From Papilionanthe hookeriana x Papilionanthe teres (taxonomy: Eukaryota; Streptophyta; Magnoliopsida; Asparagales; Orchidaceae), in the NCBI GenBank assembly GCA_022702705.1, contig CM040427.1, positions 16,701,625 through 16,765,624 of the forward strand: a stretch of DNA of 64,000 bases, in the 5' to 3' direction. How positions within the stretch are numbered: the stretch's first letter is position 1; the number at the start of each line of letters is the position of its first letter. Below the pieces are notes generated by a model, which ran no database searches, was not told where the DNA came from, and saw nothing but the letters and a program-made list of their open reading frames with translations. Made by a program: the position numbers and the translations under genes. Below are positions 46,991 to 58,289 of the stretch, piece by piece.

Positions 46991-49301
46991 GCTTCTTCCC
47001 GAACGGGCAATTCTTCTGCCGGGGTTGATTCTTCCCGAACAACCACCGCTTTCCTTTGTCTTTTGGACCCATTCTCGGAGGTAGAACCTTTCCGCTCCTT
47101 AAGTCGACTTCGTGATTTCTTCCGAGTCTAGTATCGAGTTTACAGTGTCTCCTTTGAATCGGCATGACAGTTCTTCCGGAGTCGCTTCGGAATCCGATAG
47201 CTCTAACTCTATCGTGATTGGAGTTCCTTGGAATTCACAAATAGATTCATCGCTTGTTGAACTTTCGTAGCCTTCTTGGTGAATGTCTTCTTTGTCATCG
47301 TGATTGTCGAGGTCGTGTATGATTCTGAGAATTGTTATTGGTATCGAAATCGGGATCCGGATTAAATTGGTCGTCGTTAGTTACGTAATTGTTAGAAACA
47401 AGTCAAAACGTAGCCAACGCCATAACTCTTATCATTATAAGATCCCGCCGGAGCGAGCAAATAATCATACGTATTCGCAGGTTCGAGGAATCTTTCCCTC
47501 GAATCGAAACAACCATCCTAGGATAAGCAGCCCCTAGTCTAGCCTTAGGAGCCTCGGTCCTTTCTTCTTCTACGATCTCCTTCTTTTCTATGATCTTTTC
47601 TTCCCGGGCGGCTTCTTCAATTGCAAGCGATAGCGCCGGCTCGATGTGTTTCAAACTCTGAGTCGAAGCATGCGCCGAAGCGGCTCGATGCGATCCAAAT
47701 TTTTCTTCGATGACTTCGTCCAAGCGGTACTCCATCCATCATCTGGTCATGTAAGGGTCTATCGTAACAATGGGATCCGTTGAAATAACATCGACGTAAC
47801 CTCCTTTCCGGGGTTCTTTCATATATTCCTTTGGGATCGTTATGTTCCCTTTCGGAGATCGTTGTCAAGCCAACTTTTGAAGGTGATGCAATCCTCTATC
47901 TTATGTCCAAGCATCCGGTGGTAAGGACAGTAGTCGGGATGGTCTTTCTTGTTGACTTCTTCCGGCTTCCGGGTTCTCGAGCCGAAAATCCGAAGTCTTC
48001 ATCAAACTCGCGGAACATCTTTGGAACTCGCCTCATTCTTAAATGGATACTCTCTGTTTATAAGCTCCTTTAACGTGCGCCGTGGGCGAGGCGGTTGCTC
48101 ATATTGTCGAGTCGGCCGATAACCGGATCGAGGTTGTTGGTAGTTTTGCCGAGGTTGTTGATAGCTGGCCGCGGCCGCTCCGGCCGTATTCGCATTGGCC
48201 GCTTCGCCCTTATCGACCGCAGCGACGATCCCGCATTTCTTTTCGAATGTCTTCACAGTGCTTCGTTTTTCTCGTTTTGTCGACGAAACTTAGTTGCTTA
48301 GCTTCCTCTTGCAAGCTTCCGTCCTTGCTTAACAACTTCTCGAAAGTCTTAAATGTAAATCCCTTAAGGAGAAGTGCTATCGGGCCATGAATGCTTTTAA
48401 GCAAGATACCGACTGCATGCTGCTCTTGTAGCTGTGGCTCACACTTCATGCTTAGATTTCTCCATCGAAGTATTTAGTCCACTAAAGTTTCGTTTGTTTT
48501 CTGTTTCTCCACCACTAAGTCACCGATGGTGATATGGTGCTGAGCTCCGGCAAACCGTTTCATGAAGAGGTTTTCCAATTCTGAAAATGTCTTTACCGAA
48601 CCATTCGGTAACTCTGCGTACCAATCGAAGGCCATCCTCGATGTGCCGCCGACGAATTGTCAGAAGAGTAAGGCGTCACTCCCACCGGTGTTGCAACAAC
48701 TAGCACAAAAATATGCAACATACTGTCGAGGGTTTCCGGTACCATCAAAAGTCTTGAACATAGGTGGTACGAAGCATTTTGGGTATTGTACTGCATCGAA
48801 TTCTTCGGGATAAGGTCTACCCGTCTGAATAGATGCTCCGCTCTTAGATCGTGCTAAGGCTTCTCGCACTCCGCCGTTCCACCATGTTCTTGATGTCCTT
48901 CTCCGGAATCATATTCTCGGTAGAATCTTTCTTCGCCGATCGTCTCCGTTAATCTGGATGTGATCTCTTTTCCTCCGTCCGTAATATGAATAACTTCCGG
49001 AGGTGTTTCTCTGGGGTCGAGCTCGACTCGAAGAGTGGCTAGGGCCGCAGCCCATCTCTTCCATCCTTTTTGCCATTCGAGAGATTGTATCATCTTTTTC
49101 TCGAATTTGTGCTCTTAATGCTTCCAGTTCATCTCTCTCCATAGCTGCCGGGGCACCTTGCGAAGCTGACGATGCTCGTGTTTCAACCATGTTGATCTCC
49201 ACATATTCATCATCCATGAACTTTGACGCGTCAACTTCATCTCCAAACTTTTCTTCTCTTTCTCTTGCTAATCGTTGAATGTCGGTTCTTAGTTTTTCCA
49301 T
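46991..49301 (-). pseudogene. Gag of element III
   Basis: Begins MEKLRTDIQRLAREREEKFGDEVD (ATG 49301). Then comes a coiled-coil-like stretch (AAMERDELEALRAQIREKDDTISRMAKRMEEM). The capsid part follows in pieces: YPKCFVPPMFKTFDGTGNPRQYVAYFCASC, GGTSRMAFDWYAELPNGSVKTFSELENLFMKRF, and CEPQLQEQHAVGILLKSIHGPIALLLKGFTFKTFEKLL. A Q/P/Y-rich segment (48002-48256) and a knuckle-like CPYHRMLGHKIEDCITFKSWL (about 47850-47930) end the domain. The motif FDGT.(N/D)P...(V/L) is the standard plant gypsy Gag start. Frameshifts separate most pieces. Confidence 0.85.
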
Positions 49302-49453
49302 AGCGTCTTCCAATGGTCTTTTTCGTGCGGTTTCGGCAGCTTATCATGCGATGGTCGTCGGATTTCCTTCTGGGAGTCCCCTTCATTGCAGCGGGCGCTC
49401 TCTTCGACTCGAGTCTCCCGACGAGACTTTCTTTTCGTGTCGTTGTTTCGGCC

Positions 49454-50457
49454 TCAATCGGCGCAAGTAGGACGCCATACCATCCTTCTACAGCAGAAGG
49501 CCTGGGACCTGATGGTCCGTCTAGCCGAATGCTGGAAGGTGGTATCCTCCCTGATCTGTAAACCTGAAACAACAACAGGTGGACTAGACTTTATCTTCTT
49601 ATTCGGCTTTTCTGTGGCGATAACGGGTTCTACTCGTGGCCCAAGATGGGACTTGGCTGGCACCCACCCTATTCTTCTTAAAATCTCTGATACAGGACAT
49701 TTCTCTTTCTTTGCTAACTTCTCTATCACGATCCGTAGTCGGGCAAATGGTGTAATCCTAGCCCTTTTCTTTTCGTCGTCGCTATAAGTATGCGGTGTCG
49801 AGGTAATGTAGAAGCAATCTCGCGGACATTTTCCTTGTCGGCTGCGGTGGAAAGGGGATGGAATCTACTTCCTTCCAAAAGCGGTGTATACTCAGGCAAT
49901 GGTATGTACTCAGGTAGTGGTGTGTACTCAGGGATTTCCTCTAAGAAAGCGACTTCAGCAGCTCTGGCCTTTCTGGCAATCTTCCTACCTCTCGTTTCTT
50001 CTCTCGAGTCCGTGTTAGGGGTGGAACCCTCGAGCTGGACCCAATTTCAAAGACGAAGGTCTCGCACGGAGATCCGTACCCTCCACGCGTAACATGCTCG
50101 TTACAAATTCGAATTTCCTTCCCCTTCGGCTCGGCGGAAGCCGGGTAGGTGCGAGACGACTAGACCGGTGGGGGTAGAGACAACAGGTCCTCCTATGGAC
50201 GATAGTATTCCTCTCAACTGGAACCCTTTGCGTAGGATGGAACTCTCGAGTTGACTTGGGGTCGAATTCGATCAAAGGTCTTTCGCTTCGGATACTTTGT
50301 CCGTAAGTGTGAAAAGGGTAACGTCGGTGATCTTGACATTTGTGTTCTCGAATCCTTGTCCAAACCGGATGATCCCATTGTCGAGCAAACTTCATCCTTG
50401 TAAATGGCGAAGTCCGAGTCCATTGGTGAAGGAGAAAATCAGCTTTGGGGCAGACAT
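49454..50457 (-). pseudogene. ORF0 of element III (unknown function)
   Basis: ATG 50457 (MSAPKLIFSFTNGL) stands just after CTTGCAGAAG, a plausible 3' splice acceptor. After about 15 codons the frame is lost at a CTCG that is CTG-like in the sister copy. The rest follows in other frames: DFAIYKDEV, then HRRYPFHTYGQSIRSE, PTQRVPVERN, and near the end MIEKLAKKEKCPVSEILRRIGWVPAKSHLGPRVEPVIATEKPNKKIKSSPPVVVSGLQIRED in one piece. Homologous to 21718-22686 of element I. No known domain recognised. The position matches the pre-gag ORF of Ogre elements. Confidence 0.7.
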
Positions 50458-50962
50458 CTTCTGCAAGGTAGATTCTGATTGTCAGTCCCAAGTTATGCTT
50501 CTTCTCATTAGGACGAAAAGAAAGGAATCGAAAAGAGTCTAAACACATTTTTGTTCATGTATTTATAAAAAGGAGTTATTTGTTAAAAGAGTTATTCATT
50601 AGAGGGTTTGTTTATTAGGAACGGAATGTTCAAAGGCGTAGAGAAGGTAAGGAATCCGATTCAGAATTGGAAAGGAAAAGAAAGTCTTATGCAAGACTTC
50701 CCGACTCGAAGGATCGCTTCCTAAACTAACACCTATTGGGGGTCCACCCCACCTCAGAAAAGAGGTAAAAGGATCTCGGAACCTCTCCGTTTAGGGGTGT
50801 CTAAACAAAGGCTCCTAAATCCAAGAGAGTTGGCTATACTCGTTCAAGACAGAATTGAACGGGGTATTCCAACGAAGAATGGTAGTTTGGTCCACTAGGG
50901 GCATGGGCTCACTACCGATTTATGAAAGCAAAGCCATCCGATCAAAATGGAGAGAGGAACTA
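50458..50962 (-). other. 5' leader of element III
   Basis: Non-coding, matches 22687-23214. 50729-50746 is the reverse complement of 38443-38460 at the polypurine tract (18 of 18). Short G/C-rich hairpin-forming pieces flank it. Confidence 0.65.
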
Positions 50963-50981
50963 GTCCCCAACGGAGTCGCCA
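50963..50981 (-). promoter_or_regulatory. Primer binding site of element III
   Basis: The minus strand reads TGGCGACTCCGTTGGGGAC, five bases inside the LTR edge (50987). Confidence 0.83.
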
Positions 50982-50986
50982 GAAGT

Positions 50987-53371
50987 TATCGGCATATTTT
51001 TAGGTTAGGTGTTTTATTTTGAAAAGGGGTCGCCTAACAGAAATTGTCGGCGAATTTTAGATTTTAAATTTAATTTAAATATATAGTTTAAAAGATAACA
51101 TTTGATTTTGAAAGTAATTTTAAGTTTAAAAATTTTAAGATATGAAATCAAACCGATCTCACATCCCAAATAGTTTATATAAACGAGCACCGCACCACAA
51201 ACCGTGTATCTATCCCGAAGAATAGACACACTCCTTGATGATGGGGCTCGATTAAATAAACTAGGAGATTTATGACATCCGTTTGGTCTGCGAACCAATT
51301 TTATAAGCCGACAAGTTCCTCTGCTTAATATAAGTGAATTAAGCAGGGTTTATATTACCTGGGTTTTTAAAGTTCCCTATAGGGGCAAGCCCCTATAGTA
51401 AATTACATCCAAAGTGATGGGAATCACTTAAGAAAACTCTCGATAATGATCAGTGGTTTTGCTCTCAAGAATTTTAAAGTTTAAGGTTTCCAAAGGATCG
51501 GATTTTTGGAAATTCAAAAGGGAATGACTCAAAATTTGGAACAATTTATTTTTGAGAATCCAAAGGAAGAAAGGTAGGAGAAGCTGAGGATCCAAGAAGA
51601 ATCTTGGCAACTTCCCGACTATCCTATTGTTTGGCTTAGATTTGAGAAAATCCTAATATTATCTGATATTTCAGTCTTGCTAATTTTAGTTAATTAGGAC
51701 TTATATTCGTATGACATAATCATACAATCGACTCTAGAAAATGTGAGGGCTTATGTCGTAACGAACGACTATCTCGGAGTCCTAAGACCGGTTAGGGCTT
51801 AATTTACATAATATGATTATGCAAATGCCTAACGAAAAGTTGAGGATTTATGTGCCTACCTCGAAATCCTATGGATTGGTTATTTAATTCTAAGAATGGT
51901 TTTGCTGAAGTAGACTCAGGTTTTGCTGATGACGATGGCCGAGCTGCCCACCATGCTCCGAGCTCCTTGTTGTTGCAGAGGTTTAGTTTTAGAAGTCATA
52001 AATCAGGAGATGAGAGAAGTGTTTTGGTTTAAAGAAAATCTTAAAATCCAAGTTTTTTTTAATATTTTAATTAAAACAAATCTTAAAGTTGTTTAAACAG
52101 AACCGATTAAGATCCCACGGTTCCGTCATCCCGGCACCGTTATTTTCATCGAATTCACTTAGTCCAGATGAATTTGCTAAACTCAACTGAATGAGTTCCA
52201 CACTTTCATTTAGACCGTGGGAAATCCCATTAGCAACACGTGGGTTACATCATCCGAGGTATTCCCTATCATTCAACGAGACGTTTTAATTTAGTTGTAA
52301 TTGTAGTTTTGTGTTCTGTTTGTGATTAAATTTTGAGTTGTTTTATATTTTGAAATGTTGTGGCGGTGAATTTTATCTTGTAATGATTTTTAATTTAATT
52401 TTGGTTTCAGTTTTAGGGACTACCCTAAAGGTTTTGGTTTTCATGCAACAATTGTTTATCATGCAAGAAAAGTAAAGTGCATTTGCAATAAAGTAAATTG
52501 CACTAAAATAAAAGTGTACCTGGAGGGTCTTCCCGTCATCCCAAGCTGCACTTAAAACACATGTTAAGGCATTTAGATATTCCAACAAGTACCTAGGTAA
52601 AGCTAAGGGAAAGGTTTTGGTTGTCTATCAAAGTCCTAATCCTATAGCTAGTCATCTCCTATAACGTCTAGGTTCTTGTATTTTGGTTTAAGGACGATTT
52701 TCTTCATCAAAGAACAATTAAGTTCAATTGTTCTTATAAACATCCTATCATATTGAGGAAGTGCTTAAGACGAGTCTTAAACATCTTTTCAATATTGCCG
52801 GAATTGTTCTAAGTCCAAATGGAATTAATTAATCAGGCGAAGTAATCATCCGAGGTTTAATTAAGTTTTGTTCTTTTGCTTAGTGAACTAGGATGTTTGA
52901 ATATCCTATGAATGAAGTGACACTTCACCTAATACTCCATTTAGGAGTTATGATAACAAGAGCTTTTAAGGGCAAATTGATGTTTAAGTGATTTGTGATT
53001 TAATTTAATTTTAATTAATGGGTTTAAGTTTGGAATAGTGTTCAAGTTGTTTTAGATTTATTTTGAATTCTTTATGTCTTAGGTGATGTTATATTTAATT
53101 CAATTTAATTTAATTTAATTTAATTTAATTTAATTTGGCTTAATCTTAATTTTAATTTTTTATTTAATTTAATTTAATTTAATTTAATTTATTATTAATT
53201 TTAATTTTATTTTATTTTAATTTTAATTTAATATTTTATTTTTTATGTTTTAAAGATGATTTAATTTAATTGTTAAAGTATTAATTTAATTGAAATTTTG
53301 GAAGGATTTAATTTAAATGTTTTAATTTTAATTTAATTTAATGATTAAGTCTTTTAGTATTTCAAATCTTG
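50987..53371 (-). repeat. 5' LTR of element III (LTR D), truncated after 2385 bp
   Basis: Begins TATCGGCAT (TG mutated to TA) and follows LTR C closely from 31142 to about 33506. It then breaks at 'caaatcttg' into element IV 3' UTR sequence. The remaining about 4.9 kb, including promoter and U3, is gone. Confidence 0.9.
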
Positions 53372-53394
53372 TGTCTCAAAAGTTGTGAATCAAA

Positions 53395-53940
53395 ATTTAG
53401 GTATCAATTCGAATGAGAGTCGGAATTTGGTATCGACCTCGAAGGAAGAGAACTGGAATTTGGTACCAGTCTCGGAAATTTAGAATTGAAATTTGGTATC
53501 AATTCGAAAGAGAGTCGGAATTTGGTACCGACCTCGAAAGGAAGAGAACTGGAATTTGGTACCAGTCTCGGAAATTTAGAATTGAAATTTGGTATCAATT
53601 TGAAAGAGAGTCGAAATTTGGTACCGACCTCGAAGGAAGAGAACTGAAAGTTGGTACCAGTCTCGGAAATTTAGAATTGAAATTTGGTATCAATTCGAAA
53701 GAGAGTCAGAATTTGGTACCGACCTTGAAAGGAAGAGAACTGGAGTTTGGTACCAGTCTCGGAAATTTAGAATTGAAATTTGGTATCAATTCGAAAGAGA
53801 GTCGGAATTTGGTACAAACCTCGAAGGAAGAGAACTGGAATTTGGTACCAGTCTCGGAAATTTAGAATTGAAATTTGTTATCAATTCGAAAGAGATTCGG
53901 AATTTGGTACCGACCTCGAAAGGAAGAGAACTGGAAGGAA
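53395..53940. repeat. 95-96-bp tandem array in element IV 3' UTR
   Basis: The word 'gagagtcggaatttggta' and variants recur with spacing 95, 96, 95, 96, 95 (Cs of CGG/CGA/CAG at 53421, 53516, 53612, 53707, 53803, 53898). About 5.7 copies. The core GAACTGGAATTTGGTACCAG is shared with the element I array. The long plus-strand frame through it is an artefact of a unit length near a multiple of three. Confidence 0.93.
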
Positions 53941-54569
53941 CTGGTAAGCGTACCAAGCTGAAAAGACTTGACTTAACGACAAGTCGAAGAGAATATTCAA
54001 ATTTCAAAAGAGTTTCCAACAGATTTCAATGGAAGAAAGAACTGAAAGGTTCGAATCAGAGGTTTGAGATCAAAATTCAATTCGGAGTTTAAATTCGTTT
54101 TGTTTGTCCTTTAACGATCTCATTTTATTTTTTGTTGTTTATTTAGTGTTCATGTGAATTTGAAGTTCATTTTAATATTCAGATTTTTAAGAAAAGTTCT
54201 CATTTATTTTCTTTTCTTTTCTGTTCTTCGTTCAAAGTTCATTTAACTCTAATGACATTTCCCAGTCAATTTGCACAAAAAGAGGTGAAGGCAAAATATG
54301 ACATAGTCATTTTCATTCCAACTTGCTGAAAATATATCATACAATTTGATCTAATCATGATGACATTTTCCTCGGAAATTTAATGTCTCATACAATCAAT
54401 GTAAATCCAAAACGGATTGTGTAATATTCTTGTTGATCCATCCAAAAGCGTCTGTCAAAAATCCATATCTGAATAGAAAGAAACATGGGCAATAACATCA
54501 CCTTCCAAGCCACCCTTGGCAGGAATGCCGCATGGATGTGTATTGGAGGTGTGTTATTTCCCATGTAAC
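53941..54569 (-). other. 3' UTR of element IV beyond the array
   Basis: Non-coding. Includes the block conserved in all copies near 54245-54300 ('cagtcaatttgcacaaaaag'), then A/T-rich DNA up to the AlkB stop. Confidence 0.65.
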
Positions 54570-56053
54570 TTACAGCTTGCAGGGCCGGAGACTCTCCAAT
54601 TCTGGATCTGGCTGAAAGTGGTAAGGCATTTTTCTGTCGTCCATTCTTCTAAAAGTAACTGAGATCCGCTCCACAGGCACTCCTGGAATGCAATGCTTCG
54701 CAACGTCTGCTCCGTTTCCTTTTAACACCAGGACGGAACCTACCGGTAGTGGTATCTCCACCGGCCCTCGGAACTCACCGGGGCCTGCAATCCAGAGGTC
54801 AGATCCGAACATGATGTTGCATTGGTTGACGAATGACAATGTGCAAATGGGTCTAACAAAGTCGTGATGGTCTATATGTGGAGGTATGTAGTCGCCTTCC
54901 TTGTAGATGTTAATAATGCAGCTGTTAGGTATGCAATCTGCAGGAAATACCCTCCATGTTATCATCCTTTTAACATTCTCTTAATGATTCTTGGCATTGG
55001 ATCCACCTCACTGCGACGGAGTATCCCTGGTGGATTTCCTTTTCTGTCTATGGCAAAATTGTAGCAACATCCGCATTGGATTGTAACTCTTCCTTTTCCC
55101 GGCATCCATCTTGGGGTTCCGAATAGGTCTTTTCCGTCAGCGGCCACTCAGCCCATTTTCTGTAATTCGAGGATGCGATCTACAATTTGTTGTTGCTCGT
55201 AATCTGAGAATACATCTGTATGCAGCTCGAGGCCGTCTAAAATGTTGACCCTCTTGTCTCCAATTCTTTCAAAGTATTCAAAGGTTTTCTTCTCAACTAG
55301 TTGCATTTTCTCCAGCTCGTATTCCGGGATTATCTGAAGTCCTCGGTGTCTAGTAACATACTGCGGGATGTATGGCTCAACCCCAGCACGTTCTTCTGCA
55401 TGTCTCGGCTCCTCGGGGATAGTCTCTGTAGGGACATCCTCCGGGGTTGCTTTCGCAACAAGACTCTTCGGATTCGGTACATCTGCTCGGCGTCGAGGTA
55501 CTGACTCTATTTATGATTTTCTTTGTACTTCTTTTATCTGTTCCGACTTTCTTGGAGTTGACTTTCTTCTTTCTGATTCCTGACGAACCGGTCTCCTTGG
55601 AGCATTTGCACTAACGGTATCCACAGTCTGTTTATGTTGATCTTCTGCTAACTTGGTCAACATTTTGCGAATGCGACGATTCTTATTTCTTCGCTGGGTA
55701 GCAGTGAGAGTAGCTCTCCTTACCCCTTGAATTTCTGCGGGCGCGACGCTGACAAGCCTACCCTCTGCTGTGGCAACCATTGACTTAACTTTCTTATCTT
55801 CTCCGGTTGCATGAGCGGCGTTTGCTTTTCTTTTCTTGCTGCTGGATTGGTGGCTCGGGCCACCCATTTTCATCACTGTTTGGCTGTGAAGTTTTTCTCA
55901 ATCAACTGGGATCCAATCATTTTCTTCGTATTGTAAGCCGGCTGGTGTGAAGTCTAAGTCAATCTCTATCACTGCTCCATCCCTCACCCTCTTTTCATCA
56001 AGTGCTAGACTCACGCCATTTCTAAAGTTTAGAACGAACCGCCCGTTCGACAT
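54570..56053 (-). pseudogene. AlkB-like dioxygenase ORF of element IV
   Basis: Same ORF as 3345-4832. It starts at ATG 56053 (MSNGRFVLNFRNGVSLALDE) and ends LRPCKL at 54570. The catalytic core is continuous over 54570-54965: CIINIYKEGDYIPPHIDHHDF (HxD ligands), GPGEFRGPVEIPLPVGSVLVLKGN, GADVAKHCIP (third ligand) and ERISVTFRRMDD (cofactor arginines). All key residues are present. Upstream, GKGRVTIQCGCCYNFAIDRKGNPPG lies in a shifted frame (54962-55147). The N-terminal half is split (55511-55876 and 55898-56119), with a stop after KEVQRKS. At the codon that is TAA in element I this copy reads GAA. Degenerate overall, but the domain identity is clear. Confidence 0.88.
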
Positions 56054-56349
56054 TTCTCTGCGAAAAAATAAGGAAATGATCAGGGGCTGTACTAAGAACA
56101 AGAACAATAAGAAAAACACTTAAAAATTCTTATTCACTTCTTTTAAATTTAAAGAAAGTAGGAAGAGATGAGAAAATATCAGGAATGAATGGATTTAAAA
56201 GGAAACATCGACATTTTATTATTACGATTTCCCATGTTTTCTTTTTAACATTTTCGTTGATGAGATTTTTTTTTATCATCCATTTTATTTTGTTTTGGGT
56301 TCGGACCCAGTCACAAAGTGATTACTTCACCCCTGTTTCTAGGGATAAG
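56054..56349 (-). other. Spacer upstream of AlkB ORF with strong 3' splice acceptor candidate
   Basis: The minus strand reads TTATTTTTTCGCAG|AGAAATG, a pyrimidine-rich run and CAG five bases before the AlkB ATG. Orthologous to the sites before 4832 and 41784. Supports a spliced AlkB message. Confidence 0.5.
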
Positions 56350-57640
56350 ATTCTACTTTAGAGACCACCCTTCGAAACATTAGGTTGCGTAATACTTGTT
56401 TAAATACCGTCCATTGATTGGAAGCATGGGTCGTTCTCCACGGCAATTCACCAGTTGGTAGGAACCTCCAGAGTAGACTGTCTCGACCACAAATGGTCCT
56501 TCCCATGTTGGTTCAAATTTTACCACCTATCTTGCGATGTGCAAGAATAGGTCTTCTGAGAACTAAAACCAAGTCACTGACTTTGAATGTTCTTGGGCGG
56601 ACCAGTTTATCATGGGCCTGGATCATCTTAGCTTGATACAGTTCCAAATTCTGCTGCGCGGAAAGTCTTTTTCCTTCCAAGCTTTCCAATTCTTCCGACC
56701 ATAGTCCGGCATTTTCTTCGTAGTGATCTTTTCCGCAACCGCAATTCGGAGTGACGGAAGCCGAACTTCCGAGGGCAAAACGGCCTCGGACCCGTACACT
56801 AAAGCGTAAGGCGTAGATCGAGTAGGAGTCCTAAAAGTCGTTCCGTAGGCCCATAAGGCTTCTAACAACTTCTCGTGCCAATTTCTCTTGTTGTCGTCCA
56901 AAGTTTTCATTACAATTTGAACGAGAGTTTTATTAAAAGCCTCGGCCAAGCCGTTTCGCTTCGGGTAGTAGATCGTCGAGTATCGCCAATCGATCTCATG
57001 TCTTCCGACAAAATTGTTGATCTTTGTACTTTTAAATGCGGACCCATTATCCGAAATGATCCCGCGCGGTACCCCAAAACGGTAGACGACTTGGTTCTTG
57101 AAAAACTATAGCACGTGGTGTGCCTTCACTTCTCTGAGTGGTATAGCTTCTGCCCATTTAGAAAAGTAGTCTGTAGCTGCAAGAATGAAGCAATGTCCTC
57201 TTGAAGAAGGCGGTTCTATCGGACCCACTATATCTGTGCCCCAACACTCAAATGGCCACGACGCGATTGTCGAATGTAGCACATTTAGAGGTTGGTGTAG
57301 AACCACTCCGTGCACTTGGCACTGGTGACAACTTTTGGCAACTTTCATACAGTCAGTCATCATTGAGGGCCAGTAGTACCCTAGTCTTTTAATCTTCATT
57401 TTCATTTTCGGACCCGATCGATGAGCGCCACAAAGTCCCGAATGCACTTCTTCGACAATTTCACGAGCCTCGGACCCGCTCAGGCATCTTAGCCACATCT
57501 GATCAAAAGACCTTCTGTATAACGTATTGTTTATTAATGCGTAAGACAGAGTTCTTTTCTTCATTTGATGGGCTAATGACTTATCGTCCGGTAAGTTTCC
57601 TGTTTGCAAGTAGTCTATTAGTGGCTACCACCAATCTTCT
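56350..57640 (-). pseudogene. Integrase of element IV
   Basis: The HHCC zinc finger is visible (VHSGLCGAHRSGP, then KSCHQCQ) at about 57300-57450. The core starts WPFECWGTDIVGPIEPPSS (first Asp) and FILAATDYFSKWAEAIPLREV in one open frame (57106-57609). After a frame break the core continues YYPK-type sequence with GLAEAFNKTLVQI (catalytic Glu) and WAYGTTFRTPTRSTPYALVYGSEAVLPSEVRLP (56623-56949). The C-terminal GKFEPTWEG-type domain lies in another frame at 56400-56620. A stop (WW then TAG) separates it from the preceding domain at about 57625. Cuts and joins element DNA into the host genome when intact. Tat/Ogre type; no chromodomain seen. Confidence 0.87.
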
Positions 57641-57650
57641 TTATTTTCTG

Positions 57651-58190
57651 TCACTGCTGCAATTGTTTCTTCTGCTTTTCTTTCTGATTTATGTACTGTA
57701 TCCATGTCGAGTTGTGACAGGACTTGTCGTCCTCGGACCGACATTTCAACCGACTCATCCCGTGATGTGCAAATTCCTTTGCAAGACGGGCTAACACATC
57801 TGCGAGAGCATTTTCTCTTCTGGGAATCTTGTAGATTGTGACATTTGGAATCTGCTCCAACAGTCTCATGGCATAGTGGAAGTACTGCTCGAGTCTTGGC
57901 TTTAGAATTATGTATTGTCCGGCGACCTGTTGAATGATCAACTGAGAATCTCCATAGATGTTGATATCCGTTATCCCAATCTGAATGGTTAATTCCAATT
58001 TGGTTATGAGGGCTTCGTATTCTGCCTCGTTGTTTGTACACGGTTCTGTTAAGTGGTAGGAGTGCCTTAACATCCCCCGCTCCGGTGTTATAAAGATTAG
58101 TCTGATTATTGCCTTACCGGGCACTATCGTTTGCGATTCTTTATCTTTCTGCGCTGAGGATGCTCCATCGAAGTACAGTTCCCAACGTCG
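57651..58190 (-). pseudogene. Second RNase H (aRNase H) of element IV
   Basis: Lies in the same open frame as the first RNase H. The order of acidic residues is right for a type I RNase H: Asp in RRWELYFDGASS, Glu in NNEAEYEALITKLEL, Asp in DINIYGDSQLIIQQ, and Asp in PRRENALADVLARLA. A second RNase H between RT-RNase H and integrase is the defining trait of the Tat lineage. A frameshift follows the FAHHG motif at about 57760, after which the linker to integrase continues in another frame (57625-57760). Catalytic residues are all present. Confidence 0.88.
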
Positions 58191-58289
58191 ATCATCAGGG
58201 TCTTCTAGGCTCATTATCTGCTCGTTAGGCAAATCGTCGTCTAGAGGCGAATCCGCCGGCAAAGGGTGTGCTGCGAGGAAGTCTGCTAG

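Larger units (their letters stand above)
31142..53371 (-). mobile_element. Element III: most complete Ogre/Tat-like element, with AlkB ORF
   Basis: Minus-strand order from right: 5' LTR D (truncated, 50987-53371), PBS, leader, ORF0, gag, protease, RT, RNase H, second RNase H, integrase, AlkB-like ORF, 3' UTR with 36-bp tandem array, polypurine tract, and 3' LTR C (31142-38440). LTR C and D are nearly identical over their shared 2.4 kb (a 94-codon stretch at 31169-31453 and 51014-51298 translates identically), so it is the youngest Ogre-like copy here. The coding region is nonetheless full of frame breaks, many of them at CTG/CAG sites (see findings). The internal region is 12.5 kb. The target duplication cannot be checked because the right end is lost. 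Confidence 0.87.

Noticed and set aside
53413..53865. 150-codon plus-strand frame with repeated GTSLGNLELKFG-type sequence
   Set aside because: Product of the 95-96-bp array on the non-coding strand of the element.
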